Source: Raineyella sp044508675
GTDB lineage: Bacteria; Actinomycetota; Actinomycetes; Propionibacteriales; Propionibacteriaceae
Assembly: GCA_044508675.1 (NCBI GenBank)
Contig: JBIQHF010000022.1
Coordinates: 1 to 49,525 of the forward strand
Reading direction: 5' to 3'
Length of the DNA stretch: 49,525 bases
Position numbers and translations under genes: made by a program. The notes beneath the pieces were generated by a model. The model saw only the letters and a program-made list of their open reading frames with translations. It had not been told where the DNA came from and ran no database searches. Numbering within the stretch: position 1 is the stretch's first letter; each line of letters begins with the position of its first letter. Shown here piece by piece: positions 25,751 to 33,290 of this stretch.

Positions 25751-26191
25751 TCAAACCAGGGCGACGAGGGCGAACACGGCGAGCACGGCCAGGGCGACCG
25801 AGAGGACCGGCATCATCAGGGACGAGCGCAGGGGCCGATTGTGCCGCATCGCCTTCTCCTGCGCCATCCACCGGAAGAACGCGACGATTCCCGACAGGAC
25901 GCCCACCCCGACCAGGACCAGCGAGATGATCTGCGCCTCGACCAGCCCCGGGAAGTAGTTGTGCAGCGCGGCCACGCCGACACCGGCGGTGAGGAACGCC
26001 AGACCGGTCCGGATCCAGGCCAGGAAGGTGCGTTCGTTGGCGAAGGAGAAGCGCGCATCGGGCTCCGAGCCCGATCCGTACACCCATCGGGGCCACCGAT
26101 GGACCGACCCCGGGGTCGGGTCGACGTCTGGGCGCTCCGGCGGCACGTCGTCCCCGGTCTCGGTCGGTGGCACGCGACGATTGTGAACCAC
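25751..26191 (-). CDS. DUF202/YidH-like membrane protein
   Basis: The 146-aa protein has a polar N-terminus (about 45 residues, Pro/Asp-rich), then the DUF202 signature RFSFANERTFLAWIRTGLAF and three hydrophobic helices. It is the YidH-type partner of the shorter DUF202 protein encoded directly downstream; two-gene DUF202 pairs are common in bacteria. The GTG start at 26191 faces the phnD gene across a 223-base intergenic region. Family function is unknown, and a role in membrane homeostasis would be guesswork. Confidence 0.85.
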   Translation of the reverse strand: MVHNRRVPPTETGDDVPPERPDVDPTPGSVHRWPRWVYGSGSEPDARFSFANERTFLAWIRTGLAFLTAGVGVAALHNYFPGLVEAQIISLVLVGVGVLSGIVAFFRWMAQEKAMRHNRPLRSSLMMPVLSVALAVLAVFALVALV

Positions 26192-26414
26192 CGACGGGCC
26201 ACAAGTACAGGTGATGGCCCGGATCGCTCGGCCGGGTCACTCCGAGTTCACGCGGTGGGGGAACGAACCGGCGGACTGTCCGAGGGATTCGCCTGCGCGT
26301 GGGCAGGAGTTCATGTTGGTGACCACTTCTCATCGGATCCGGGGCGTTCGATGAGGCAGCGACGCGGCCCGTACGTGTGGGGCTCGCGGTTCTGCCTAGA
26401 GCACAGGAGCACCG

Positions 26415-27362
26415 ATGTCCATCCGTCCCAAGACCGCCATGACCGTCCTCGCGCTCAGCGCCGCCTCGCTGACCCTCCTCTCTGCCTGCGGCAGCAGTGC
26501 CGCCCAGACCAACGAGGCGGCCGGCAAGGACACGATCGTCTTCGCGGCCATCCCCGCAGAGAACTCGCAGAGCGTACGGAGCCAGTACAGCAACATCATC
26601 ACGCTGATCGAGCAGGAGACCGGCAAGAAGGTCGACTTCCAGGACGCCACCGACTATGCCGCGGTGATCGAGGGCCAGCGCGCCGGCAAGATCGACCTGG
26701 CCGGCTACGGTCCGTTCTCGTACGTGATCGCCAAGGACAGCGGAGTGCCGATCGAGGCCATCGCCTCGATGGCGAAGACCGCCGACACCGCCCCGGGCTA
26801 CACCTCCACTGCTTGGGTGCCGGCTGACTCCGAGATCACCGATCTGGCCGGCTTCAAGGGCAAGAACATCTGCTTCGTCGACAAGGCCTCCACCTCGGGC
26901 TTCCTCTTCCCGTCGGCCGGCCTGATCGAGGCCGGCCTCGACCCGGAGACCGACGTCACCCAGGTACTGGCCGGCGCCCATGACGCCTCGATTCTCTCGG
27001 TCGCCGGGGGCCAGTGCGACGGTGGCTTCGCCCAGGAGTCGATGGTCCCGGACCTGATCGAGAAGGGCCAGCTCCAGGAGGGCCAGCTGAAGAAGGTCTG
27101 GAACTCCTCGACCATTCCCGGATCTCCGGTCGCGATGAACACCGAGACGCTGGACGCGGAGACCCAGGACAAGGTGCGGGTCGCCATCCAGGAGCACGGC
27201 AACGTCGACTACCTGGTCGAGAGCGGCATCTGCTCCGACGCGGACACCTGTGCGATGCCGGAGAAGAAGGGGTACTTCGTCAAGGTCGACAACGCCTTCT
27301 ACGACCCGATCCGTGCTGTGTGCGACTCGACCAAGGCCGACGCCTGCAAGAGCGTGGAGTGA
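26415..27362 (+). CDS. phnD: Phosphonate ABC transporter substrate-binding lipoprotein
   Basis: The 315-aa lipoprotein has a signal with lipobox LLSAC (lipid-modified C25). The mature part is a type II periplasmic-binding fold of the PhnD family: TIVFAAIPAENSQSVRSQYS near the start, the GQRAGKIDLAGYGPFSYV segment, KNICFVDKASTSGFLFP and AHDASILSVAGGQCDGGFA. It should capture phosphonates outside the membrane for PhnC/PhnE. GAGCACAGGAGCACCG precedes the ATG at 26415. It is the first gene of the phn locus. The 223-base upstream region holds a GTTCACG heptamer (near 26246) and the short palindrome TGGTGACCA (26317-26325), both weak candidates for regulatory sites. Confidence 0.93.
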   Translation: MSIRPKTAMTVLALSAASLTLLSACGSSAAQTNEAAGKDTIVFAAIPAENSQSVRSQYSNIITLIEQETGKKVDFQDATDYAAVIEGQRAGKIDLAGYGPFSYVIAKDSGVPIEAIASMAKTADTAPGYTSTAWVPADSEITDLAGFKGKNICFVDKASTSGFLFPSAGLIEAGLDPETDVTQVLAGAHDASILSVAGGQCDGGFAQESMVPDLIEKGQLQEGQLKKVWNSSTIPGSPVAMNTETLDAETQDKVRVAIQEHGNVDYLVESGICSDADTCAMPEKKGYFVKVDNAFYDPIRAVCDSTKADACKSVE

Positions 27363-27481
27363 ACGGCTGATCCCCTCGGCCCGGTCCGGTCCGCTTGGCG
27401 CCCGGACCGGGCACCGCGACCCGGGCAGCCACTGGGGCAACGCCCGATGTTCCTGACCGTCAGCAGTCCCGGGAGGACCAG

Positions 27482-28393
27482 ATGAGTACCCAGCAAGCCC
27501 AGCATCCCGCACCGCTCACCACCGAAGGCCTCCAGGCACGTGGCGCTGTCGCCCGGACACGTGGGGAACGGCGTACGGTCGTCCGCTTCGACCACGTCAC
27601 GAAGCGATTCAGCGAGACCGTGAGGGGTCTCGACGACGTGTCCCTGGACATCGAGCGCGGCGACATCACTGTGCTCCTCGGGCTGTCCGGCTCGGGCAAG
27701 TCAACCTTCCTGCGGCACGTCGACGGGCTGCAGCAGCCGACCTCGGGGACCGTGCAGGTCCTGGGGGAGAACATCGAGAGGGCCGACAGCCGGACGCTGC
27801 GCGGCATGCGCCGCCGGATCGGCTTCATCTTCCAGGACTTCAACCTCGTCGGGCCCCTGTCGGTGCTGGAGAACGTCTGCGCCGGTCGTCTGGGCTCCCT
27901 CCGGGGTCCCCGGCTGACCCTGATGATGTACCCCAAGCAGGTGCGCCGCGAGGCCCTGGAGCAACTCGACCGGGTCGGGATGGCCGACCGGGCCTACCAG
28001 CGCGCCGATACCCTCTCCGGCGGCCAGCAGCAGCGGGTCGCGATCGCCCGGGCGCTGATCCAGCGCCCGGAGATCCTGCTGGCCGATGAACCGGTCGCCT
28101 CCCTGGACCCCGTCTCCAGCCGTGGCGTGATCGACCTGATCAGCCGCATCTCCCGCGAGGAGGAGCTGACGGTGATCTGCAGCCTGCACCAGGTCGAGAC
28201 CGCCATGGGCTTTGCGGATCGGATCGTAGGCCTGCGCTCGGGCCGGATCGTGATGGACCAGGAGGCCGCCGGGATCACCCGGGACGAGGTCCTGACGATC
28301 TACTCGAAGGTCGCCGATGTACCGGACTACCCGGACTTCGACGAGCCGGCCGGTGCCCACGAGATCGACCCCTCCGAGTTCCGGAACGACTGA
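27482..28393 (+). CDS. phnC: Phosphonate ABC transporter ATP-binding protein
   Basis: The 303-aa ATPase has Walker A GLSGSGKST at 67-75, Q-loop FIFQDFNLVGPLSVLENV, signature LSGGQQQR, Walker B ILLADEPVASLD and the switch His in CSLHQVE. The FNLVxxLSVLENV stretch and long insertion SLRGPRLTLMMYPKQVRR are typical of PhnC. It powers phosphonate import with PhnD and PhnE. The ATG at 27482 is chosen because GGGAGGA lies 4 nt upstream. The gene is 119 nt after phnD and 1 nt before phnE. An N-terminal extension of about 35 residues precedes the ABC domain. Confidence 0.93.
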   Translation: MSTQQAQHPAPLTTEGLQARGAVARTRGERRTVVRFDHVTKRFSETVRGLDDVSLDIERGDITVLLGLSGSGKSTFLRHVDGLQQPTSGTVQVLGENIERADSRTLRGMRRRIGFIFQDFNLVGPLSVLENVCAGRLGSLRGPRLTLMMYPKQVRREALEQLDRVGMADRAYQRADTLSGGQQQRVAIARALIQRPEILLADEPVASLDPVSSRGVIDLISRISREEELTVICSLHQVETAMGFADRIVGLRSGRIVMDQEAAGITRDEVLTIYSKVADVPDYPDFDEPAGAHEIDPSEFRND

Positions 28394-28394
28394 C

Positions 28395-30122
28395 ATGGTC
28401 CTCCTCGCGTCCCCGCCGCAGGCCCAGACCCCGATCGACGCACTGCTGCACCGATCGCTCTGGCGGCGGACCAGCCCGCGCCGGATGGTGGCCGTGGTGA
28501 TCATGGTCGGCCTGCTGGCCGGCGGCATCTGGTCCTGCATCGAGCTCAGGATCAACCTCGCCTCCCTGGTCGACTCCGTGGACAACGCCGTCCGGTTCGT
28601 CGGTCGGATGGTCCCACTGGACTTCCCGCCGTTCGGCGAACTGGCCGGCCTACTCGGGGAAACGCTGGCGATCGTCATCGTGGCAACGGTCCTGTCGATC
28701 CTCCTGTCGGTCCCGGTGGCCCTGCTGAGTGCCGGGAACACGACGCCCGGTCCGGTCAGCCACGCCCTGGGGCGGTTCGGGATCGTGCTGTTCCGTGCGG
28801 TGCCGGACCTGGTGCTGGCGATCATCTTCTTCCGCGTGTTCGGTCTCGGTGGGCTCCCTGGCATCCTGGCGCTGGGGCTGCACTCGGTCGGCATGGTCGC
28901 CAAGCTCTACGCCGATGCCCTGGAGGAGCTGCCGGCAGGGGCGTACACCGCGATACAGGCCAACGGTTCGGGCTGGTGGCAACGGGTCACCTCCGGCTTC
29001 CTGCCGCTGTGGGCCCCGCAGCTGGTCTCGATCGGCCTGTACCGCTTCGACATCAACCTGCGCGGTTCGGTGCTGCTCGGCTATGTCGGCGTCGGCGGGA
29101 TCGGGCTGGCGATCGCCGACGCCTTGCGGGCCCTCGACTACCAGCGCGGCATGGCCCTCGCCCTGGTCGTGCTGGTCCTGTGCATCGTGGTCGAGATGAT
29201 CTCCGGCGCAGTGCGCCAGGCGCTCCATGGCCGTGGCGGCGGCAACAACCCTCTGGCGAGGCGCCTCTCCACCTCCATCAGCTGGGTCCGTCTCGGCACC
29301 GACCGGGACCGTACGGAGCCCGGGGACACCGAGCGCGGGTGGCGTACGGGACTGCCGCCGTGGACACTCGGCCGGATCGCCCGGTTCCTCGGAGCCGGCG
29401 CGGTCGTGGCTCTCGTCAGTGCCGCACTCCTTGGGGCCCGGATCGATCCCCGTGCCGCCTGGAACGGTCTGCGGCAGCTGCCGCAGAAGCTCGGCTACTT
29501 CTTCCCGGCCAGCACCGAGGTGATCCCCGAGGTGGCCGTCCAGATGCTCGTGACCCTGCAGATCGCACTGGCTTCCACCCTGTTGGGTGCCCTCCTCGCC
29601 TTGCCGGTCGGCATCCTGGCCGCCCGCAACGTGTTCCCCCATCGGCGACTGAACACCACCTTCCGGGTGGTCATCGTCTGCGTCCGTGGCATCCCCGAGC
29701 TCATCCTGGCCATCATCTTCGTGGTGATCTCCGGCCTCGGTGCGGTGGCCGGTACGTTGGCCCTCTCCCTCGGTGCGGTGGGCATGCTCGGCAAGCTCGT
29801 CGCCGACTCGCTGGAGGAGACCGATGTCAACGTGCAGGAGGCGTTGCGTGCCAACGGAGCCACCCGCTGGCAGGTCTTCTTCGGCGCCACCTTGCACCAG
29901 GTCCTCCCGGCGGTGGTGTCCCACCTGATGTACGTCCTCGACAACCACGTCCGATCCGCCACCCTGCTCGGTGTCGTCGGTGCCGGCGGCATCGGTTTCC
30001 TGCTGCTCAACGCCGCCCGGGTCGTCGAGTTCCCCGTGGTCACCACGATCGTGATCGCCATCCTGGCCGTGGTGCTGGTGATCGAGGCCCTGTCGATCGC
30101 GGTTCGCAAGGCGCTGGCGTGA
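28395..30122 (+). CDS. phnE: Phosphonate ABC transporter permease, two PhnE domains in one chain
   Basis: The 575-aa protein carries two full PhnE permease domains, about twice the usual length (260-280 aa). Domain 1 (about 40-290) has the EAA loop EELPAGAYTAIQANGSGWWQ and the end motif GYVGVGGIGLAIADAL. Domain 2 (about 330-575) repeats them as EETDVNVQEALRANGATRWQ and GVVGAGGIGFLLLNAA. A charged linker (DRDRTEPGDTERGW) joins them. A single chain can therefore supply the whole translocation path that a PhnE dimer or PhnE1/PhnE2 pair normally forms. The ATG is 1 nt after the phnC stop, and the stop overlaps the phnF start (GTGA). Confidence 0.92.
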   Translation: MVLLASPPQAQTPIDALLHRSLWRRTSPRRMVAVVIMVGLLAGGIWSCIELRINLASLVDSVDNAVRFVGRMVPLDFPPFGELAGLLGETLAIVIVATVLSILLSVPVALLSAGNTTPGPVSHALGRFGIVLFRAVPDLVLAIIFFRVFGLGGLPGILALGLHSVGMVAKLYADALEELPAGAYTAIQANGSGWWQRVTSGFLPLWAPQLVSIGLYRFDINLRGSVLLGYVGVGGIGLAIADALRALDYQRGMALALVVLVLCIVVEMISGAVRQALHGRGGGNNPLARRLSTSISWVRLGTDRDRTEPGDTERGWRTGLPPWTLGRIARFLGAGAVVALVSAALLGARIDPRAAWNGLRQLPQKLGYFFPASTEVIPEVAVQMLVTLQIALASTLLGALLALPVGILAARNVFPHRRLNTTFRVVIVCVRGIPELILAIIFVVISGLGAVAGTLALSLGAVGMLGKLVADSLEETDVNVQEALRANGATRWQVFFGATLHQVLPAVVSHLMYVLDNHVRSATLLGVVGAGGIGFLLLNAARVVEFPVVTTIVIAILAVVLVIEALSIAVRKALA

Positions 30123-30895
30123 CCCGCCGGGACTCACCCGACCTGGATCGGCTGATCGCCGAGCTGGTCGCCGAGATCCGCGAGCTGCCGGAGGGGAGCC
30201 GGGCCCCCGGCGAGGCGGCGGTGATGGAGCGCTTCGGCCTGTCCAGGGTCCGTGCCCGCACGCTCATCGGCATGCTGGAACAGAGCCACCTGGTCACCCG
30301 CCGCCAAGGGTCCGGCACGTACGTGAACCACCCGCTGGACTACCGGGTCTCCACGGCGCGGCCGGCCTCGCTGCACGCCACGGTCGAACAGGCCGGGGGG
30401 ACCGTCCGTACGGTCGTGGTCGAGCGGGGCACGACGGCACTACAGGACCCGATCGCCGCCCGACTCGACCTGCCGGTAGGAACCGACGTGCCGCACTTCC
30501 GTCGGATCGGCTACGTGAACGGACGCGTGGCCACGGCCCTGGACGAGTACTTGTCCACTCCGGGGCAGGAGCTGGTCGGGGTCGCCCTCGGGGTGATCGA
30601 ATCGGTCGAGGAGATCCTCCGCGGCTACGGTCACGAACCGTTCCGCTCCTGGTTCCGTGGCACCTGCGCCCTGCCCCCCACCGACGTCGCCGAGGCGCTC
30701 GGCCTGCCACCGGCCACCCTCGTCTGGAAGGTCGAGTCGATCCTGGGCGACCGCGGTGACGGGCGGCCGCTTGTCGCCACCGTCAACTGGTCGCGCATGG
30801 ACGTGCTCCGCATGGTCTTCGAGATGGACACCCAGACCGTCGCTGACGCAGTCGAGGCCGGCGACCGACCGGCCGGCCCGGACCCGGACAGGTGA
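30119..30895 (+). CDS. phnF: GntR/HutC-family regulator of phosphonate genes
   Basis: This 258-aa transcription factor has an N-terminal winged helix (about 8-75: SRAPGEAAVMERFGLSRVR, VTRRQGSGTYV) and a C-terminal UTRA ligand domain (about 85-245: HFRRIGYVNGRVATALDEYL). PhnF proteins of this type repress phosphonate or phosphate-uptake genes until a ligand binds. The GTG start overlaps the phnE stop by four bases, placing phnF in the middle of the locus between transport and C-P lyase genes. The downstream gap (132 nt) is the largest between genes of the C-P lyase half and could hold its operator. Confidence 0.88.
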   Translation: MTRRDSPDLDRLIAELVAEIRELPEGSRAPGEAAVMERFGLSRVRARTLIGMLEQSHLVTRRQGSGTYVNHPLDYRVSTARPASLHATVEQAGGTVRTVVVERGTTALQDPIAARLDLPVGTDVPHFRRIGYVNGRVATALDEYLSTPGQELVGVALGVIESVEEILRGYGHEPFRSWFRGTCALPPTDVAEALGLPPATLVWKVESILGDRGDGRPLVATVNWSRMDVLRMVFEMDTQTVADAVEAGDRPAGPDPDR

Positions 30896-30903
30896 ACGAC
30901 CCC

Positions 30904-30917
30904 GTCGGTTGTCCGAC
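30904..30917. promoter_or_regulatory. Short inverted repeat after phnF (GTCGG-TTGT-CCGAC)
   Basis: A perfect 5-bp inverted repeat with a 4-nt centre lies 8 nt after the phnF stop and 110 nt before phnG. It could be an operator for PhnF controlling the C-P lyase genes, or a weak hairpin between the two halves of the locus. It does not match the mycobacterial PhnF operator that I recall (TGGTATAGACCA). The rest of the gap shows only the phnG ribosome-binding site. Confidence 0.35.
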
Positions 30918-31027
30918 AAGCCACCGGATGTTTGCCGAAGCGTTCATCCCCGGCTCAGGCCGGCGGCAATCCCGGTCCATCCGTACCCGCTGGAGTGGGA
31001 GTCGTGAGAGTACCCGAAGGAGGACTG

Positions 31028-31468
31028 ATGACCGAGAAGGCCCTGCGCGGCCGCTGGAGTGAGCTGTTGTCCGCCGCCCCAGCCGAGGAACTGGTGGGTC
31101 TCGCCGATGCGGTGCTGGCCGCCACCCCGGCACCCCGCTGTGACGTGGTCCGGGCACCGGAAGTCGGCAACATCGTGGTCCAGGTCCGTGAGCCGATAGC
31201 CCGTCAACGCTTCTACCTGGCCGACATGCTGGTCAGCTCGGCAGAGGTGCGCCTCGCCGGCCAACCGGGGTGGGCCATGCGCCCCGGTCACGACCGACAG
31301 GCCGCGCTGGCCCAGGCCGTCTGCGAGGCCGAACTGGTCCGCCGGGGCCCGCTGGCCGACCGGATCAGCGACCTGCTCGAGGAGGTCGGGGCCGACCGGG
31401 TCCGGACCCGTGCCGACGAATGGGCCCGGCTGCAATCCACCGCCGTCGAATTCGAGGAGGTCAACTGA
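31028..31468 (+). CDS. phnG: C-P lyase core complex subunit PhnG
   Basis: The 146-aa protein matches PhnG: RGRWSELLSAAPAEELVGLAD at the start, GNIVVQVREPIARQRFYLAD in the middle and GHDRQAALAQAVCEAELVRRG in the second half. PhnG is a small subunit of the PhnGHIJ core and is needed with PhnI, PhnH and PhnL to attach phosphonate to the C1 of the ATP ribose. GGAGGA at 31019-31024 sets the ATG at 31028. Its stop overlaps the phnH start by one base (TGATG). The length is usual for the family. Confidence 0.93.
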   Translation: MTEKALRGRWSELLSAAPAEELVGLADAVLAATPAPRCDVVRAPEVGNIVVQVREPIARQRFYLADMLVSSAEVRLAGQPGWAMRPGHDRQAALAQAVCEAELVRRGPLADRISDLLEEVGADRVRTRADEWARLQSTAVEFEEVN

Positions 31469-32088
31469 TGACCATCACCGAGCGCGTGAACCGGGTGCGA
31501 GTGCCCGAACTGGTCAACACCGATGACCGCCAGCGCATCTTCCGCAGCTGCCTGACCGCCCTGGCCGAGCCGGGGCGGGTCGTGGCGCTGGCCGATCGGG
31601 TCGCCGTCGAGGACGGCATGACAGGCCTGCCGGCACCTGCCGCACCCATCCTGGTGCTGGGCGATCCGACCACCCCGATCGCAGCCTTCCCCGATGATCC
31701 CGACGCCGTCCGTGACGTCGAGCGGCTGGCCGCGATCACCCACGCCCCGACCGTCCCGGTCCACCGAGCGCGGTACGCGTTGGCGTACGACCTGGTGGCC
31801 CCGGCCTCCCTGCGGGCACTGTGCCGGGGCTCGCACCTGCGCCCGCAGGACGCGGCGATGCTCGTCCAGGGCGTCGCCAGCGTCACCCATGGTCGGCCCT
31901 GGCGACTCAGCGGCCCCGGTATCGCCGGCACCTGCCTGGTCAGCCTGGCCGGACCGGACGAGGAGTTCTTCGCGGCCCGCGCCGAGGTTGTCGCAGGCTT
32001 TCCCACCGGCGTCGACATCCTGCTGTGCGACCCGGCCGGCCGGTTGGTCGGCCTGCCTCGCACCACCCGGATCGAGGCGGTCCGATGA
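31468..32088 (+). CDS. phnH: C-P lyase core complex subunit PhnH
   Basis: The 206-aa protein fits PhnH, a core subunit with a PLP-transferase-like fold but no cofactor. Conserved segments include TDDRQRIFRSCLTALAEPG, ALAYDLVAP, RGSHLRPQDAAMLVQGV, the glycine-rich RLSGPGIAGT and GFPTGVDILLCDPAGRLVGLPRTT. GTDILL-type and LPRTT endings are family marks. It is translated from an ATG that shares one base with the phnG stop and runs into phnI with an ATGA overlap, as expected for subunits made in fixed ratio. Confidence 0.93.
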   Translation: MTITERVNRVRVPELVNTDDRQRIFRSCLTALAEPGRVVALADRVAVEDGMTGLPAPAAPILVLGDPTTPIAAFPDDPDAVRDVERLAAITHAPTVPVHRARYALAYDLVAPASLRALCRGSHLRPQDAAMLVQGVASVTHGRPWRLSGPGIAGTCLVSLAGPDEEFFAARAEVVAGFPTGVDILLCDPAGRLVGLPRTTRIEAVR

Positions 32089-33290
32089 CGTACGCGGGTA
32101 CTTCGAAGGGCGGCACCGCTGCCATCCTCGCCGCCGAGGACCTGAACCGGGCCTCGCGGGACCAGCGCGGTATCGACGAGGTCGATACCGGCCAGATCAC
32201 CGCGCTGTTCGGCCGGACCCTGGACCGGGTGATGGGCGAGGCGGGGCTGTGGGACGAGGACACCGCCGCGGCAGCCGTGCTGCAGGCGGCAGGGGACCTG
32301 CCCGAGGCCGTCCACCTGCTCCGGGCCCATCGCTCCACGATGCCCCGACTGGGCGTGAGTGAACCGGTCGACCCCGATGACGCGCGGCTGCTGCGCCGGA
32401 TCGTCCCGGCGACCCGGACGCCCGAGGGGCCCCAGCTGCTCGGCGACACCGTCGACTACTCGGCCCGGCTGCTGCGCCGCCCCGGTGAGCCGGACCCGTT
32501 GCCGCCCTCGGACGAGCTGCTGGCGGAGCTGTCGGCCTTCGCAGCGACCCGCTCGGGCGAGGCCGAGGGGTCGGACCCGCAGACCGACCTGCCCGACGAG
32601 GCCCCGCGGCGGTACTCGGCCTGGATGCGCACCCGCGACCGGTTGGTCGACCGGGAGGACCCGACGGACCCGGACCCCTTCGACCTGGCCACGCGCCCGG
32701 TCATCCTGCCGGTGGACCGCTCGGCCCTGCTGGCCGCGATGGCCCAGGCTGAGACCGGCGGCCTGATCAACATGTGGTACCGCTCGATCCTGGGACCCGA
32801 CGGGTACGCCAACGAGCACGTCACCCTCGGCGAGGTCCGCCACGTACGGACCGATGTTCGGGTCCGGCACCCGCACACCGGCGATCCGGTCACGGTCGGA
32901 CAGCTCCGGTTCAGCGAGTGCGAAGCGATCGGCCACCTGGACGACCGCGGGGAGGACCCTTCCCGCTTCGATGTCGGCTATGGCATCGCGCTGGGCCACA
33001 ACGAGCGCAAGGTGATCGCGATGGCCACGCTGGACCTGGCCGCCCACCGCTACGGCAGCGGGGAGGACGGGCTGGCCCTCCAGCAGTTGCTGATGATGAC
33101 CACCGACCCGCTGGCCTCCAACGGCTTCCTGGAGCACCTGAAACTGCCCCACTACGTGACCTTCCGGTCCCAGCTGGACCGGGCCGAGGCCGCCCGCCAA
33201 GAACGACACGGCCGGACCGACGGGGACGGCCTGCTGGTCGACGTGACCCGGGATCCGGAGACCAAGGACGAACAGGAGCAGCTGGTATGA
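32085..33290 (+). CDS. phnI: C-P lyase core complex subunit PhnI (nucleosidase)
   Basis: The 401-aa protein is PhnI, the subunit that catalyses transfer of phosphonate to ATP with release of adenine when joined by PhnG, PhnH and PhnL. Seen are MTYAGTSKGGTAAILAAEDL, the GGLINMWYRSILGPDGYANEHVTL region, FSECEAIGHLDD, YGIALGHNERKVIAMATLD and the C-terminal SNGFLEHLKLPHYVTFRS, which is highly conserved. It is about 40 residues longer than the E. coli protein (about 354 aa), mostly by Asp/Arg-rich insertions (about 125-205) and the tail. It is coupled at both ends by ATGA overlaps. Confidence 0.93.
   Translation: MTYAGTSKGGTAAILAAEDLNRASRDQRGIDEVDTGQITALFGRTLDRVMGEAGLWDEDTAAAAVLQAAGDLPEAVHLLRAHRSTMPRLGVSEPVDPDDARLLRRIVPATRTPEGPQLLGDTVDYSARLLRRPGEPDPLPPSDELLAELSAFAATRSGEAEGSDPQTDLPDEAPRRYSAWMRTRDRLVDREDPTDPDPFDLATRPVILPVDRSALLAAMAQAETGGLINMWYRSILGPDGYANEHVTLGEVRHVRTDVRVRHPHTGDPVTVGQLRFSECEAIGHLDDRGEDPSRFDVGYGIALGHNERKVIAMATLDLAAHRYGSGEDGLALQQLLMMTTDPLASNGFLEHLKLPHYVTFRSQLDRAEAARQERHGRTDGDGLLVDVTRDPETKDEQEQLV

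Noticed and set aside
26192..26414. Pho box or PhnF operator upstream of phnD
   Set aside because: Only one GTTCACG heptamer and a 9-base TGGTGACCA; a real Pho box needs tandem 11-bp units and the known PhnF site is longer. Mentioned only as weak candidates.
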